Assembly (NCBI RefSeq): GCF_000474275.2
Contig: NZ_ATAE01000005.1
Location: forward strand, 241,348-305,347
DNA: 64,000 bases
Direction of reading: 5' to 3'
Source of the DNA: Alkalihalophilus marmarensis DSM 21297
GTDB lineage: Bacteria > Bacillota > Bacilli > Bacillales > Bacillaceae_D
This document shows positions 34,116 to 43,243 of the stretch, one piece after another; the first letter of the stretch is position 1; every line of letters begins with the position of its first letter. The notes under the pieces are model-generated. The model was given only the letters and a program-made list of their open reading frames with translations, was not told the origin of the DNA and did not search any database. The position numbers were made by a program, and so were the translations under genes.

Positions 34116-35927
34116 ATGGTTGATACAATATGGTGTGCGAGTGAAAATGGAACAAGAGTTGCTCAAGCCTTTTTAGATCGGAATGGAACAATTATTGAAA
34201 TAAATCATAAATGGTCTGAACTATTTGGATTTAAGACAGGAGAATTGTTGTATACAAATATTAATGAAATGCTTGAAGACCATTTATTTACGTCCGTTTT
34301 TTTTGAATCGGGTCTATTCGAAACTGAGTTGCCTAATAATGATTCGATGCAGCAAAAATCTTCTGAAGTAAATGGAGACTTTTTTGCCGATTTAAAACAG
34401 TTTAAGAAACTTAAAGTACAAACTAATGAGATATCCGGTATAGATACAACGTTGACATGTATATTAACACCCATTCAAATGAACGAACGTGAATATTTAT
34501 TACAAGTTATGCAGAGTCATAGTAAAGATACTGATACTGCCTATCAACCAAATGAAGCATTTGCTAAAAAGATTCTTAATGGGATTAAAGACGGGATTAT
34601 CACGATTAAGCTGGATGGAACCTTTTTATTTGTCAATGAAAAAGCAGAACGGCTGTTAGGGATGTCGGGTGAACAATTAAATGGACGGGATTTTTGGTCG
34701 CTTTTACAAATGGATCAGCCTGGACTCTCTAAGAAGGTGTATGAATTATTATCGGGGGAAGAAAGCATTCAAGTGGAATATTATATCGATGAGATGAAGG
34801 CATGGTACGATGTGCGAGCATATCGCATTGAAGATCAAGTAACTTTGTATTTCACCGATTGTTCTAAACGAAAAGAGATGGAACATGATCTGCGTGAGAG
34901 TGAGAGGAGATATAAAAGTTTAGTCGAGCATACCCCAGAAACGATCTCTGTTCATGATGGGAGTAAGTTGATTTATATTAATCCTGCCGGAGAAAAGTTG
35001 TTTAAAGCCGCTAACAGAAAGGAGTTAATTAATAAAAAAATTGAAGTGCTCTATAAAGCAGATGACTTTAAGCGGATTAGGGAAAATGCCAGATTGCTTC
35101 TGTCCGGAAAAAAGAAGATGACCACTTCTGTATTTGAGCTGCAATGTTTGGACGGTTCGAAAGTGGATGTAGAAGCAACGTCAACGGTTATTTTATTTAA
35201 AGGAAAGCCTGCTTTTAGAACGATCTTAAAAGATGTCTCTGAAAGAAACCGAATGGACGATTTAATTAGAAAGTCAGATAAATTATCTGTCGTTGCCCAA
35301 CTAGCAGCAGGAGTAGCCCATGAAATTAGAAATCCGTTAACAGCTATAAAAGGATTTCTACAGTTATTTCAGCGTGAAAAGGAATTTAATGAGCAATTCT
35401 TAGATTTAGTGATGGAAGAATTGGAACGAGTTGAATCCATTATCTATGAATATTTAACCTTAGCGAAGCCAAACCATGAATCGACTTTTGACAACTTACA
35501 CTTGCATCCGCTTGTTAATAAAGTCATGACGTTAGTAGAAACACAATCCATTATGAAAAATGTACAGATTGATTTTGAATATGAAAAGGTCCCTCCTATC
35601 TGCGGCTCTGAAAAGCAATTAAAACAGGTCTTGCTGAATTTAATAAAAAATGCGATAGAAGCTGTTGATGTGAACGGGGAAATAGTCATTAGACTGCTAA
35701 ATCATGCAGAGGATCAGATTTGTATCCAAATTGAAGATAATGGCTGCGGCATTTCCAGTGAACGGATTGCGCGATTAGGGGAACCATTTTACTCAACAAA
35801 AGAGAAAGGAACAGGTCTCGGACTCATGGTCTGCTATAAAATCATTGAACATCACCAAGGGATTGTAACGATTCATAGTGAAGAAGGAGCAGGGACAAGA
35901 ATTGACGTCATTCTTCCCGTTTTATGA
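34116..35927 (+). CDS. PAS-domain sensor histidine kinase (sporulation-kinase type)
   Basis: Soluble kinase with three PAS-like domains (~10-100, ~165-270, ~275-395), then HisKA with phosphoacceptor His402 in AAGVAHEIRNPLTAIKGF and HATPase_c with DNGCGIS and GTGLGL. The VAHEIRNPLTAIKGF box is characteristic of KinA-E kinases feeding the Spo0 phosphorelay. The start is set at ATG 34116 (MVDTIWC), eight bases after GGAG; the open frame reaches 34020 but without a ribosome site or PAS similarity. No response regulator is nearby, as expected for phosphorelay kinases. Confidence 0.88.
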   Translation: MVDTIWCASENGTRVAQAFLDRNGTIIEINHKWSELFGFKTGELLYTNINEMLEDHLFTSVFFESGLFETELPNNDSMQQKSSEVNGDFFADLKQFKKLKVQTNEISGIDTTLTCILTPIQMNEREYLLQVMQSHSKDTDTAYQPNEAFAKKILNGIKDGIITIKLDGTFLFVNEKAERLLGMSGEQLNGRDFWSLLQMDQPGLSKKVYELLSGEESIQVEYYIDEMKAWYDVRAYRIEDQVTLYFTDCSKRKEMEHDLRESERRYKSLVEHTPETISVHDGSKLIYINPAGEKLFKAANRKELINKKIEVLYKADDFKRIRENARLLLSGKKKMTTSVFELQCLDGSKVDVEATSTVILFKGKPAFRTILKDVSERNRMDDLIRKSDKLSVVAQLAAGVAHEIRNPLTAIKGFLQLFQREKEFNEQFLDLVMEELERVESIIYEYLTLAKPNHESTFDNLHLHPLVNKVMTLVETQSIMKNVQIDFEYEKVPPICGSEKQLKQVLLNLIKNAIEAVDVNGEIVIRLLNHAEDQICIQIEDNGCGISSERIARLGEPFYSTKEKGTGLGLMVCYKIIEHHQGIVTIHSEEGAGTRIDVILPVL

Positions 35928-35940
35928 AGGATAATAAGCA

Positions 35941-35970
35941 AAAAAGAACATGATCACTCATGTTCTTTTT
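35941..35970. terminator. Bidirectional terminator
   Basis: AAAAAGAACATGA (35941-35953) pairs with 35958-35970, four-base loop, between the PAS kinase and the PilZ gene. Confidence 0.9.
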
Positions 35971-36337
35971 TAGTCTGGATATACTTGATATGCTCTTTTA
36001 ATATCTTTATTAATTCTTGACTCTCGGTCTCAGTAATGGAGAAATCAATTCCGTAATGGTAGCTTCTCCCGAATGATTTTTTCCAAACGATCTCTCCTTG
36101 TACATCTAAATTTTTTTTGGCAAGCTGCAATTCAACCTCGACTTCAACTTTAGCCTTATTGGGATCGGGCAGCTCAAGGTGAGTATTCATTTTGACTCCC
36201 CCGGCACTTATATCTAAGATGTACATTTCACCTTCCTTACTCTCAACATTTGCATCTGAGACTCGAATGATTTTAAAGGTTGACTTAAGGGGTTCACTAA
36301 ATTCATAACGGAATGATTCTTCTCTTCTATACTGCAT
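35954..36337 (-). CDS. PilZ domain protein
   Basis: 127-residue single-domain PilZ protein, a likely cyclic-di-GMP receptor. Seen: N-terminal RRxxxxR-type motif (Arg4, Arg5, Arg10) and DISAGGVKM with the DxSxxG motif (42-47). The N-terminal YcgR domain is absent, so it works as a stand-alone adaptor. Monocistronic; converges with the PAS kinase. Whether it binds cyclic-di-GMP is inferred from the motif; the Arg spacing is slightly off the RxxxR consensus. Confidence 0.85.
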   Translation of the reverse strand: MQYRREESFRYEFSEPLKSTFKIIRVSDANVESKEGEMYILDISAGGVKMNTHLELPDPNKAKVEVEVELQLAKKNLDVQGEIVWKKSFGRSYHYGIDFSITETESQELIKILKEHIKYIQTKKEHE

Positions 36338-36424
36338 TTCACTCTCTCACTTTCTGGTATTTTTTTTATTATACTAGAATCAGGAACGATAGGAAGGTTT
36401 AGTTTCTGTCAAAATCGTGAATGG

Positions 36425-37063
36425 TTAGGCAAGGGCTACTCGAATCGATTGGATACATTCATATCCGAAATGCAGACTGTAATACATAAGCAAGAGTGCC
36501 GCAAAGCCATGAATATACTGATACAATCGCTGATTCATAACAAAAGATGTTAGTTTTGATAAGGTTGAAATGCATACATTCCATAGAAAGATACCTAAAA
36601 ATATGAACATCGCTTGATAAAATACAGCATTTATAGATGTGTTATGAGCAGACTCGCTTAACACAGAGCCATAAACCCCGAACCAAAAAAGAATATTAAT
36701 TGGATTTATAAGCGCGATTGTAAAGCCAATAACATAACTATTCAGTACGATTCTATTTGAAGGAGCTTCATTCTGATTCACCGTATCTATAGGTTTCATG
36801 GTGTTATTGATTGATTCAATGCTTAATTTGAGCAGAAAAAGACTGCCGAAGAAAAACAATAGGATATGAACGATTTCGATCGTTAAAAAATGTGTCAGCC
36901 CAAAGTATATAAGAAGCATAAATAAAGCATCAGCAGTCATGCCGCCAAGCCCTATTGCTAAGGAGGCAAAAAATCCAAATCTCACACCACGTTTAATCAT
37001 CTCTAAACTAATAGGCCCTACTGGTGCTGCTAGGGCAATGCCTAATAGAATGCTTGATATCAA
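36425..37063 (-). CDS. LysE family amino-acid exporter
   Basis: Six-helix exporter of about 212 residues. N-terminal GIALAAPVGPISLEMIKRG is the LysE/RhtB signature, followed by GLGGMTADALFMLLIYFG and NPINILFW. I choose TTG 37063 as start: GGAGG lies about eight bases upstream, whereas the GTG at 37072 overlaps it. Substrate (an amino acid or similar) cannot be predicted. Confidence 0.88.
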   Translation of the reverse strand: MISSILLGIALAAPVGPISLEMIKRGVRFGFFASLAIGLGGMTADALFMLLIYFGLTHFLTIEIVHILLFFFGSLFLLKLSIESINNTMKPIDTVNQNEAPSNRIVLNSYVIGFTIALINPINILFWFGVYGSVLSESAHNTSINAVFYQAMFIFLGIFLWNVCISTLSKLTSFVMNQRLYQYIHGFAALLLMYYSLHFGYECIQSIRVALA

Positions 37064-37180
37064 GCAGCGCACCTCCTTTTTATGCGTTTATAACAGGCAT
37101 AAGACAAGTTATTCATAAACCGGCAAGAATATTCTATTTGATACATCATCATCATAAAGTGAAGGTAGGGAGGGGTTTTT

Positions 37181-37918
37181 ATGAATATGCAATCAAACTA
37201 CTTATTAACAAGTGAGCATATGCAAAATGAAAAAATTGTACCTAAATGGGTAAGTGAGGAATATCATAAATATCGCGAAGTTGTGATGAAGCCAACTTTC
37301 CCTTGTTTTTTTGGCAGAACAGGTGAAGAAAGAGGAGAGCTCAGGTATTCCTATATCAGTCATTCCGATTGGTCTCATCTTCCTCGTACTCTTTCAACCT
37401 TTTTACAATTAGTGAAAGAACCTCCTTTAGTAAGGCGCGGCCTTTTTATATTCGTAGAGCCTGAGAATAAAGAACAGCCTCTTTCCTATTATAGAAACTA
37501 TTTCTGGGATGTATTGCAATACTTAAATCGGCATGATCCAAAAAAATGGCCCGACCACACACCAGCAGATCCAAATGAGTTCTTATGGTCGTTTTGCTTT
37601 GAGGATGAATCAATTTTTGCATTTGGAAATGCTCCAGCCTATAAACAGCGAATCACAAGAAATTTAGGCGAGAGTATGGTTATCGGAATTCAGCCTCGTC
37701 GAATCTTTGAAGGTCTAGAAGGAACAGAACCGAATGGGATCAATTCTAGGGAAGCAGTAAGAAAACGAGTTGAGGCATGGGATAAGCTCCCGAAGCATCC
37801 TGATATCAGTCATTACGGTGATCCATCGCATCACGAATGGAAACAATTTTTCATCGGGGACGATTGTGAGCCGATTACTTCTAAATGTCCGTTTCATGCT
37901 GTTAATACAAATAAATAG
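37181..37918 (+). CDS. YqcI/YcgG family protein, possible heme enzyme
   Basis: 245-residue soluble protein with the family signature FPCFFG (~residues 40-45), the LRYSYIS segment, the FAFGNAP segment and C-terminal KCPFH. The family includes DcsA-type heme proteins that N-hydroxylate arginine or related guanidines; whether this member does so is unknown. The two Cys-containing motifs and nearby His are candidate ligand residues. GGGAGGGG precedes the ATG. Monocistronic, closed by a terminator. Confidence 0.8.
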   Translation: MNMQSNYLLTSEHMQNEKIVPKWVSEEYHKYREVVMKPTFPCFFGRTGEERGELRYSYISHSDWSHLPRTLSTFLQLVKEPPLVRRGLFIFVEPENKEQPLSYYRNYFWDVLQYLNRHDPKKWPDHTPADPNEFLWSFCFEDESIFAFGNAPAYKQRITRNLGESMVIGIQPRRIFEGLEGTEPNGINSREAVRKRVEAWDKLPKHPDISHYGDPSHHEWKQFFIGDDCEPITSKCPFHAVNTNK

Positions 37919-37935
37919 GGGAAACATCCAAGGCT

Positions 37936-37985
37936 AAAACCACAGTTCATTAAGCCATTTTACATAGAGCTGTGGTTTTTTTAAT
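37936..37985 (+). terminator. Intrinsic terminator of YqcI/YcgG gene
   Basis: AAAACCACAG (37936-37945) pairs with CTGTGGTTTT (37970-37979); a T run follows. Confidence 0.8.
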
Positions 37986-38159
37986 TGTTTTTTGATTATG
38001 TTTAAATGACTGTCACAGGTTGGGAAACTCTCAAACAATTTTGTGAAAACTTGTAATTTTAGGAAAATGACTTATAAAGTGTTTATCGTTTTAGTATGAT
38101 AGGTGTAGTTCGAAGCACATTAGTATAAAATTTCAACCGACACGAAGGAGGAATTTTCA

Positions 38160-38315
38160 ATGAGCAAGAAACTACTTTATACATTACTAGCAGGTGCATT
38201 ATCAGTAAGTGTATTAGCAGCATGCGGTGAGCCGGTAGATGAGCCAGCTCCAGCAGATGATCCAGCAATGGAACAAGAAGATGACATCGAAGTAGAAGAA
38301 GAAGAAGCAGAATAA
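38160..38315 (+). CDS. 51-residue acidic lipoprotein
   Basis: Signal peptide with LAAC lipobox (Cys22), then a 29-residue mature part composed almost only of Pro, Ala, Asp and Glu (PVDEPAPADD, then EVEEEEAE). GAAGGAGG lies eight to nine bases before the ATG and a strong terminator follows, so it is a separate gene. I recognise no family; such mini-lipoproteins are common in Bacillaceae. The signal-peptide wording resembles that of the downstream solute-binding lipoprotein. Confidence 0.78.
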   Translation: MSKKLLYTLLAGALSVSVLAACGEPVDEPAPADDPAMEQEDDIEVEEEEAE

Positions 38316-38324
38316 ATGTAAGGT

Positions 38325-38356
38325 GATGGCCGCTTTTAGCGGTCATCTTTTTTTTG
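38325..38356 (+). terminator. Intrinsic terminator of mini-lipoprotein
   Basis: GATGGCCGC (38325-38333) pairs with GCGGTCATC (38339-38347), then eight or more T. Confidence 0.9.
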
Positions 38357-38437
38357 AAAAAAAAGAGATTATAGTTGAAAAAACATGAATTTTCTGATAT
38401 TAATTAAAAAAAGATTTTTTTTAGAAAAGTTATTTTC

Positions 38438-38478
38438 ATGCATAAAACTATGTGTTATTATGCATCTACAAGCATAAT
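38438..38478 (+). promoter_or_regulatory. Overlapping dyads before the amino-acid ABC operon
   Basis: ATGCATAA (38438-38445) with TTATGCAT (38458-38465), and ATTATGC (38457-38463) with GCATAAT (38472-38478). The left part, CATGCATAAAA, partly resembles an ArgR/AhrC ARG box. Probable operator, regulator uncertain. Confidence 0.4.
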
Positions 38479-38513
38479 TATTATATTACTAGAAAGATAG
38501 TTGGGGGTTAATA

Positions 38514-39350
38514 ATGATGAAAAAGTATAAGTGGAGTGTGGCAGGATTATCGGCAATCCTATCAGTAGGATTATTAGCAGGGTGTGGAGCAGAAGGGGAC
38601 GGGCCTGCGGAAGTGGAAGCACCAGCTGAGGAACCGACTGAAGAAGTGAATGAAGATGCAACATCAGGAGAAGGCGGCACATTAATTATGGCCACATCAG
38701 CTGACTATCCTCCGTATGAGTCTGTGGATTTAGAGTCAGGTGAGATTGTCGGTTTTGATATTGATATTGCTAATCACATTGCAAGTGAATTAGGGTATGA
38801 GCTTGATATTCAAGATGTTGATTTTAACGGGTTAATTCCAGCAATGGAAGCAGGCCGTGCAGATTTCGTACTAGCTGGAATGACACCAACAGAAGAACGT
38901 ATGGAGAATGTTGATTTCTCAGATATCTATTATGAAGCACAGAATTTAATTGTTTCAAAAGAAGATCAAGGATTAAGTGCAGTTGAAGATCTTGAGGGAT
39001 TAACAGTCGGAGTACAGCTTGGTTCCATCCAAGAAGGGGAAGCAGAAGATTTAGCAGAAGAGATTGGTTTTAATGTAGAAAAACGTGACCGTATTCCTGA
39101 ATTAATTCAAGAATTATTAGCAGGCCGTCTTGATGCGATCCTTATGGAAGATACCGTTGCTGCTGGTTACATGGAGTCTCAATCAGGTTTAGCGCAATTT
39201 GAAGTGCCAAGTGAGGAACTAGCTGGTTCTGCGATTGCTTTCCCTAAAGGCAGCGAGCTTGTTGAACCGTTCAATGATAAATTAAACGAAATGATTGACA
39301 GCGGCCTAATGGACGAGCTGATTATTAAATGGTTCGACGCTGAAGAATAA
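38514..39350 (+). CDS. artP: Polar amino-acid ABC transporter, solute-binding lipoprotein
   Basis: Extracytoplasmic binding protein of the SBP_bac_3 family. Lipobox LAGC (Cys23), acidic Glu/Pro-rich linker to ~60, then the two-lobe domain with ADYPPYESVD, GFDIDIANHIA, FVLAGMTPTEER and a final helix IIKWF. 278 residues. It heads a three-gene operon with permease and ATPase; the order and similarity fit the ArtP-ArtQ-ArtM arginine system of B. subtilis, but the specificity (arginine versus other polar amino acid) is inferred. Confidence 0.87.
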   Translation: MMKKYKWSVAGLSAILSVGLLAGCGAEGDGPAEVEAPAEEPTEEVNEDATSGEGGTLIMATSADYPPYESVDLESGEIVGFDIDIANHIASELGYELDIQDVDFNGLIPAMEAGRADFVLAGMTPTEERMENVDFSDIYYEAQNLIVSKEDQGLSAVEDLEGLTVGVQLGSIQEGEAEDLAEEIGFNVEKRDRIPELIQELLAGRLDAILMEDTVAAGYMESQSGLAQFEVPSEELAGSAIAFPKGSELVEPFNDKLNEMIDSGLMDELIIKWFDAEE

Positions 39351-39383
39351 AGAATACGTTGTGTAGGAAGGAAACATTCAGTC

Positions 39384-40040
39384 ATGAACATAGATTTTAG
39401 AGTGATTGAACCCCATATCCCTTTTATATTAAAAGGGATTGGGGTTACATTACAATTTGTATCTACCTCATTATTAGTCGGTCTAATCTTAGGAATTATT
39501 TTAGCCATCATGAAAATCGGCAAGATAACTGTACTGCGCTGGTTTGCTCATGCGTATACATCCGTTTTCCGCGGAACGCCTTTAATTTTGCAATTATCCA
39601 TCATTTATTATGGGGCGCCGCAATTTGGAATTGAAATGAGCGCCTTTTTAGCAGGGGTCCTAGCCTTTGGTTTAAACTCATCTGCCTATGTTTCAGAAAT
39701 TATCCGTGCAGGGATTCAAGCGGTTGATAAGGGTCAAAAAGAAGCTGCCGCTGCACTAGGTATCCCTGAGCGTCCAATGATGATCAGAATCATTTTACCG
39801 CAAGCATTTCGTAATATTCTTCCTGCCCTTTTTAATGAGTTCATTAACTTAACGAAAGAGTCAGCCATTGTATCGATTATCGGTGTGTGGGATATTATGC
39901 GCCGAGCTCAAATGGTCAATGCGCAGATCTATAAGTATTTCGAAGCGTTATTGTTTGTTGGTTTAATTTATTATGTGATGGTGATGGTGTTGACCATTAT
40001 TGGACGAATGATCGAAAGGAGATTGCAACGCAGTGATTAA
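39384..40040 (+). CDS. artQ: Polar amino-acid ABC transporter permease
   Basis: HisM/GlnP-type permease, five or six hydrophobic helices in 218 residues. Seen: [13 protein letters not shown], the EAA loop [30 protein letters not shown] and the final ERRLQR. AGGAAGGAAA start site. Its end overlaps the ATPase gene by eight bases. Symbol by analogy with B. subtilis artQ. Confidence 0.88.
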   Translation: MNIDFRVIEPHIPFILKGIGVTLQFVSTSLLVGLILGIILAIMKIGKITVLRWFAHAYTSVFRGTPLILQLSIIYYGAPQFGIEMSAFLAGVLAFGLNSSAYVSEIIRAGIQAVDKGQKEAAAALGIPERPMMIRIILPQAFRNILPALFNEFINLTKESAIVSIIGVWDIMRRAQMVNAQIYKYFEALLFVGLIYYVMVMVLTIIGRMIERRLQRSD

Positions 40041-40755
40041 GGTCGATAATTTGCATAAAGCCTTTGGAAAAGTTGAGGTCTTAAAGGGGATTTCAACGGA
40101 AGTAAATAAAGGAGACGTTGTAGCGGTTATTGGACCTTCAGGCTCTGGGAAATCAACCTTCCTCCGCTGCATTAATCTCTTAGAAAAGCCTACAGCAGGT
40201 CATATTTGGGTAGGAGATCAAGATCTGACAAACAAGAAGACGAATGTACTCAAAGTACGTGAGCAGATCGGGATGGTGTTTCAGCATTTTCATCTTTTCC
40301 CTCATATGACAGTGCTTCAGAATTTGACGTATGCTCCTATGACAGTAAAAGGAGTGTCAAAAAGCGAGGCTGTAGAACGAGCAGAAAAGCTTTTGAAAAA
40401 GGTCGGCCTGCTTGAAAAACGAGATGAGTACCCTAACAGGCTGTCAGGGGGGCAAAAGCAACGTGTGGCGATTGCACGAGCGCTCGCTATGGAGCCTGAA
40501 GTGATGCTTTTTGATGAGCCGACATCAGCTCTTGATCCTGAAATGGTTAAAGAGGTGCTGGCTGTTATGAAAGATTTAGCTCATACAGGAATGACGATGA
40601 TGATCGTCACTCATGAGATGGGATTTGCGCGTGAAGTGGCTGATCGAGTATTATTTTTAGACGGAGGCAAGCTCGTCGAGGACGCTCCGCCTGAAACCTT
40701 TTTTACAGAGCCTAAATCAGAACGTGCCAAAGACTTTCTTGAAAAGGTATTATAA
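40033..40755 (+). CDS. artM: Polar amino-acid ABC transporter ATPase
   Basis: GlnQ/HisP-type ATPase of 240 residues: Walker A GPSGSGKS (34-41), signature LSGGQKQ (137-143), Walker B VMLFDE (157-162), switch His in [17 protein letters not shown] start, ten bases after AAAGGAG, inside the permease gene's end. Completes the transporter; symbol by analogy (artM/artR in B. subtilis). Confidence 0.9.
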   Translation: MIKVDNLHKAFGKVEVLKGISTEVNKGDVVAVIGPSGSGKSTFLRCINLLEKPTAGHIWVGDQDLTNKKTNVLKVREQIGMVFQHFHLFPHMTVLQNLTYAPMTVKGVSKSEAVERAEKLLKKVGLLEKRDEYPNRLSGGQKQRVAIARALAMEPEVMLFDEPTSALDPEMVKEVLAVMKDLAHTGMTMMIVTHEMGFAREVADRVLFLDGGKLVEDAPPETFFTEPKSERAKDFLEKVL

Positions 40756-40761
40756 CGAAAA

Positions 40762-40793
40762 GATTCACAGTGATAGGCTGTGGGTCTTTTTTA
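40762..40793 (+). terminator. Intrinsic terminator of art operon
   Basis: GATTCACAG (40762-40770) pairs with CTGTGGGTC (40778-40786), six T residues follow. Confidence 0.85.
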
Positions 40794-40854
40794 TATTAAA
40801 TGACAATAAAGTAAGGTATGATAAAAACAATAATAAAAGAAAGGCCTGTGATGA

Positions 40855-41823
40855 ATGAATTTTAAAATTGGCTATCGAACCTTAAAAACAGCAGTAGGTG
40901 CAGCGATAGCAATCGCCATTGCCCAGCTTCTTCAACTAGATTTTTATGCGTCAGCAGCCATTATTACGATCCTTTGTATTTCTATTACAAAAAGAAAGTC
41001 ATTAATCGTATCCTGGCAGCGTTTTGCTGCTTGTTTGATCGGCATGGCTTACAGTGTAATTATATTTGAATTAGTGGGATATGAACCGTGGTCGCTCGGT
41101 TTATTGCTGCTAGTATTCATACCTACAGCCGTCATGTTGAAAGTTCAAGAGGGTATTGTAACGAGCTTAGTTATCGTCTTGCATCTCTATACACTGCAAC
41201 AAGTCTCAACAGCCATTATTATTAATGAATTATTATTAATCATCATCGGAATAGGTGTGGCTTTAATTATGAATTTATATATGCCAAGCAGCGAAAAAGT
41301 TTTACGTGTTTATTTAAAGGACATAGAAGATCACTTTAAAAAGATCCTGCATGAAATGGCTGAATATTTACGGCACGGACAAAGTGATTGGGACGGAGCT
41401 GAAATTCCAGAGACAGTGGAATTGTTGAAGAAGGGTAAGAATGAAGCTTTGCGAAATGTTCATAACCACATCATGCGTTATGAAGACCAATATTATCATT
41501 ATTTTAAGATGAGAGAGAAGCAGTTTGAAATTGTTGAACGCATGATGCCCTTTATCTCTTCATTAGAAAGGTCGTTGCCTCAAAGCGTTCAGCTAGCGGA
41601 TTTCTTAGATGAATTAAGTAAATCGTTAAGTCCTGCTAATCATGTGGTCTACTTTTTAGAGCGCCTGGATCAAATGGAAGCGGAATTCAGGGAAATGGAA
41701 CTGCCTAAGACAAGAGAGGAGTTTGAAATTCGTTCGTCTTTATTCTACATTATGCATGAATTAAGGCAATATCTTCATATTAAAGACAGCTTATGGAATC
41801 ACGTGGATAAACGATCTATCTAA
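40855..41823 (+). CDS. yqjA: Aromatic acid exporter family protein, YqjA-like
   Basis: ArAE_1-type protein of 322 residues. About six membrane helices in the first 150 residues (KTAVGAAIAIAIAQLL, VSWQRFAACLIGMAYS), then a helical cytosolic domain rich in charged coiled-coil-like stretches, which is the ArAE_1_C region. Matches B. subtilis YqjA in layout and in position near the yqj-type genes. The substrate is unknown. Confidence 0.82.
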   Translation: MNFKIGYRTLKTAVGAAIAIAIAQLLQLDFYASAAIITILCISITKRKSLIVSWQRFAACLIGMAYSVIIFELVGYEPWSLGLLLLVFIPTAVMLKVQEGIVTSLVIVLHLYTLQQVSTAIIINELLLIIIGIGVALIMNLYMPSSEKVLRVYLKDIEDHFKKILHEMAEYLRHGQSDWDGAEIPETVELLKKGKNEALRNVHNHIMRYEDQYYHYFKMREKQFEIVERMMPFISSLERSLPQSVQLADFLDELSKSLSPANHVVYFLERLDQMEAEFREMELPKTREEFEIRSSLFYIMHELRQYLHIKDSLWNHVDKRSI

Positions 41824-41854
41824 GAGGCAAGCTACAGGTAAAAAGGCAGGGCTG

Positions 41855-42370
41855 GTGATAGATGTGGCAGCTGTGATGTTATCGCTTTTAATGATGTTTT
41901 CCCCGATTTGGCCTTTGGGGGAGAATCCTGCATTGGGCGATCCTTACCTGATCATCAATATTGAAACAAATGAACTGGCTTTTATTTATGATGGCCAGGT
42001 TCAAAGGGTATATAAAGTTGCGAGCGGAAAAGAGGGTGCAGCAACACCTGAGGGAGAGTTTACTGTTGTGGTGAAAGCTGAAAATCCATATTACAGAAAA
42101 CTGGACATTAAAGGCGGAGATCCACATAACCCTCTTGGCACCAGGTGGATCGGATTTGATGCGGAAGGAACCGATGGCAGGATATATGGAATCCACGGGA
42201 CCAATAGACCTGACTCGATCGGTTCTCACGTGACGGCAGGATGCGTACGCCTGCCAAATGAAGAAGTTGAGCAGCTATTTGATCAAATCCCTTTAGGTAC
42301 GAAGGTTCATATTCTAAAGCGAAAAGATGCATCTTTTGAACAGTTAGCGATAGATGCAGGCGCTATGTAA
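41855..42370 (+). CDS. L,D-transpeptidase, YkuD domain
   Basis: Cell-wall enzyme making 3-3 peptidoglycan cross-links or attaching proteins. N-terminal hydrophobic segment (~5-20) for export, then a YkuD domain with His114 (IHGTNRPDSIG) and the active-site Cys130 in SHVTAGCVRL. The usual SHGC is extended to SHVTAGC, also seen in other Bacillus members. No LysM domain, unlike YkuD itself. Start is uncertain among closely spaced GTG/ATG codons (41855, 41864, 41876). Confidence 0.88.
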   Translation: MIDVAAVMLSLLMMFSPIWPLGENPALGDPYLIINIETNELAFIYDGQVQRVYKVASGKEGAATPEGEFTVVVKAENPYYRKLDIKGGDPHNPLGTRWIGFDAEGTDGRIYGIHGTNRPDSIGSHVTAGCVRLPNEEVEQLFDQIPLGTKVHILKRKDASFEQLAIDAGAM

Positions 42371-42371
42371 G

Positions 42372-42403
42372 AAAGTCGCTGCCAGAACTCTGGCAGCGAC
42401 TTT
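42372..42403. terminator. Bidirectional terminator
   Basis: AAAGTCGCTGCCAG (42372-42385) pairs with CTGGCAGCGACTTT (42390-42403). It serves the transpeptidase (+) and the Prli42-like gene (-). Confidence 0.92.
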
Positions 42404-42420
42404 TATCGTTAGATGAATGA

Positions 42421-42510
42421 TTAGAATAGTGATACACCCATTAAAAGTGTTCCTACAACCATAGTGAAAATCATAATATAAATAATTGTTTTTTGGAATT
42501 TGCGTGGCAT
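42421..42510 (-). CDS. Prli42-like stressosome-associated micropeptide
   Basis: 29-residue peptide MPRKFQKT followed by one membrane helix ending GVSLF. Ribosome site GGGAGGG eight bases before the ATG. Size, basic N-terminus and single helix match Prli42, which in Listeria anchors the stressosome at the membrane through its basic N-terminus. Too short for ordinary gene finders. It lies between the transpeptidase and the epimerase gene, which agrees with the yqj-region location of such genes in Bacillus. Confidence 0.75.
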   Translation of the reverse strand: MPRKFQKTIIYIMIFTMVVGTLLMGVSLF

Positions 42511-42674
42511 GTAATACCCTCCCTCATACGTCTCTACCCTATATTTTACTAAGAACTCGCTATTAGGACAAGGGGTACCTTCGTAATCGAGAAAATTTGA
42601 CAGGATATGCAGGATTTTTTGATCGGTGGAACGAATGTTATAACTAGACTGTCATAAATGGAGGAGTGGTTCCT

Positions 42675-43100
42675 TTGAGTGAAAAAACACCGAAAAAAAT
42701 TGATCATATTGGGATTGCGGTAACATCTATTGAAGAGGTACTGCCTTTTTATGTAGGAAGCTTGAAATTACGTCTAATTGATATTGAAGAAGTACCGTCT
42801 CAAGGAGTGAAAGTAGCCTTTTTAGGGGTTGGCGAATCTAAGGTTGAATTATTAGAGCCGCTGTCAGATGAAAGTCCAATTGCTAAATTTATTGCAAAAC
42901 GCGGTGAAGGGGTTCATCATATTGCCCTTGGCGTGACGAACATTGAATCAAGAATTGAAGATATTAAAGAGAACGGCGTAAAAATGATCAATGATGAGCC
43001 TGTACCAGGAGCTGGTGGAGCAAAAGTGGCGTTTTTACATCCTAAATCAGCCAGAGGGGTTCTATATGAATTCTGTGAAAAAGAGCAAGTGACAAAATAA
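42675..43100 (+). CDS. mce: Methylmalonyl-CoA epimerase
   Basis: VOC-fold metalloenzyme interconverting the R and S forms of methylmalonyl-CoA. Seen: KIDHIGIAV with the first metal His, FLGVGESKVELLEP, GEGVHHIALGV with the second His and the C-terminal GVLYEFCE Glu. 141 residues from TTG 42675, eight bases after GGAGGAG; the longer GTG start overlaps that site. Corresponds to B. subtilis YqjC. The carboxylase partner (YqjD type) is not next to it here. Confidence 0.9.
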   Translation: MSEKTPKKIDHIGIAVTSIEEVLPFYVGSLKLRLIDIEEVPSQGVKVAFLGVGESKVELLEPLSDESPIAKFIAKRGEGVHHIALGVTNIESRIEDIKENGVKMINDEPVPGAGGAKVAFLHPKSARGVLYEFCEKEQVTK

Positions 43101-43110
43101 AGTGTTATAT

Positions 43111-43140
43111 AGATGCATCATTGATTTGATGCATCTTTTT
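43111..43140 (+). terminator. Intrinsic terminator of mce
   Basis: AGATGCATCA (43111-43120) pairs with TGATGCATCT (43127-43136), then T4. Confidence 0.88.
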
Positions 43141-43243
43141 AGTGTTTAATTTTTGATAATATAGTGTCTATCGCTTGAAAAGGTGAAAAATTCCTTGAAA
43201 TCATGTACCATTAAGCTGAAACTACAAATTGGAGGCCTACATA

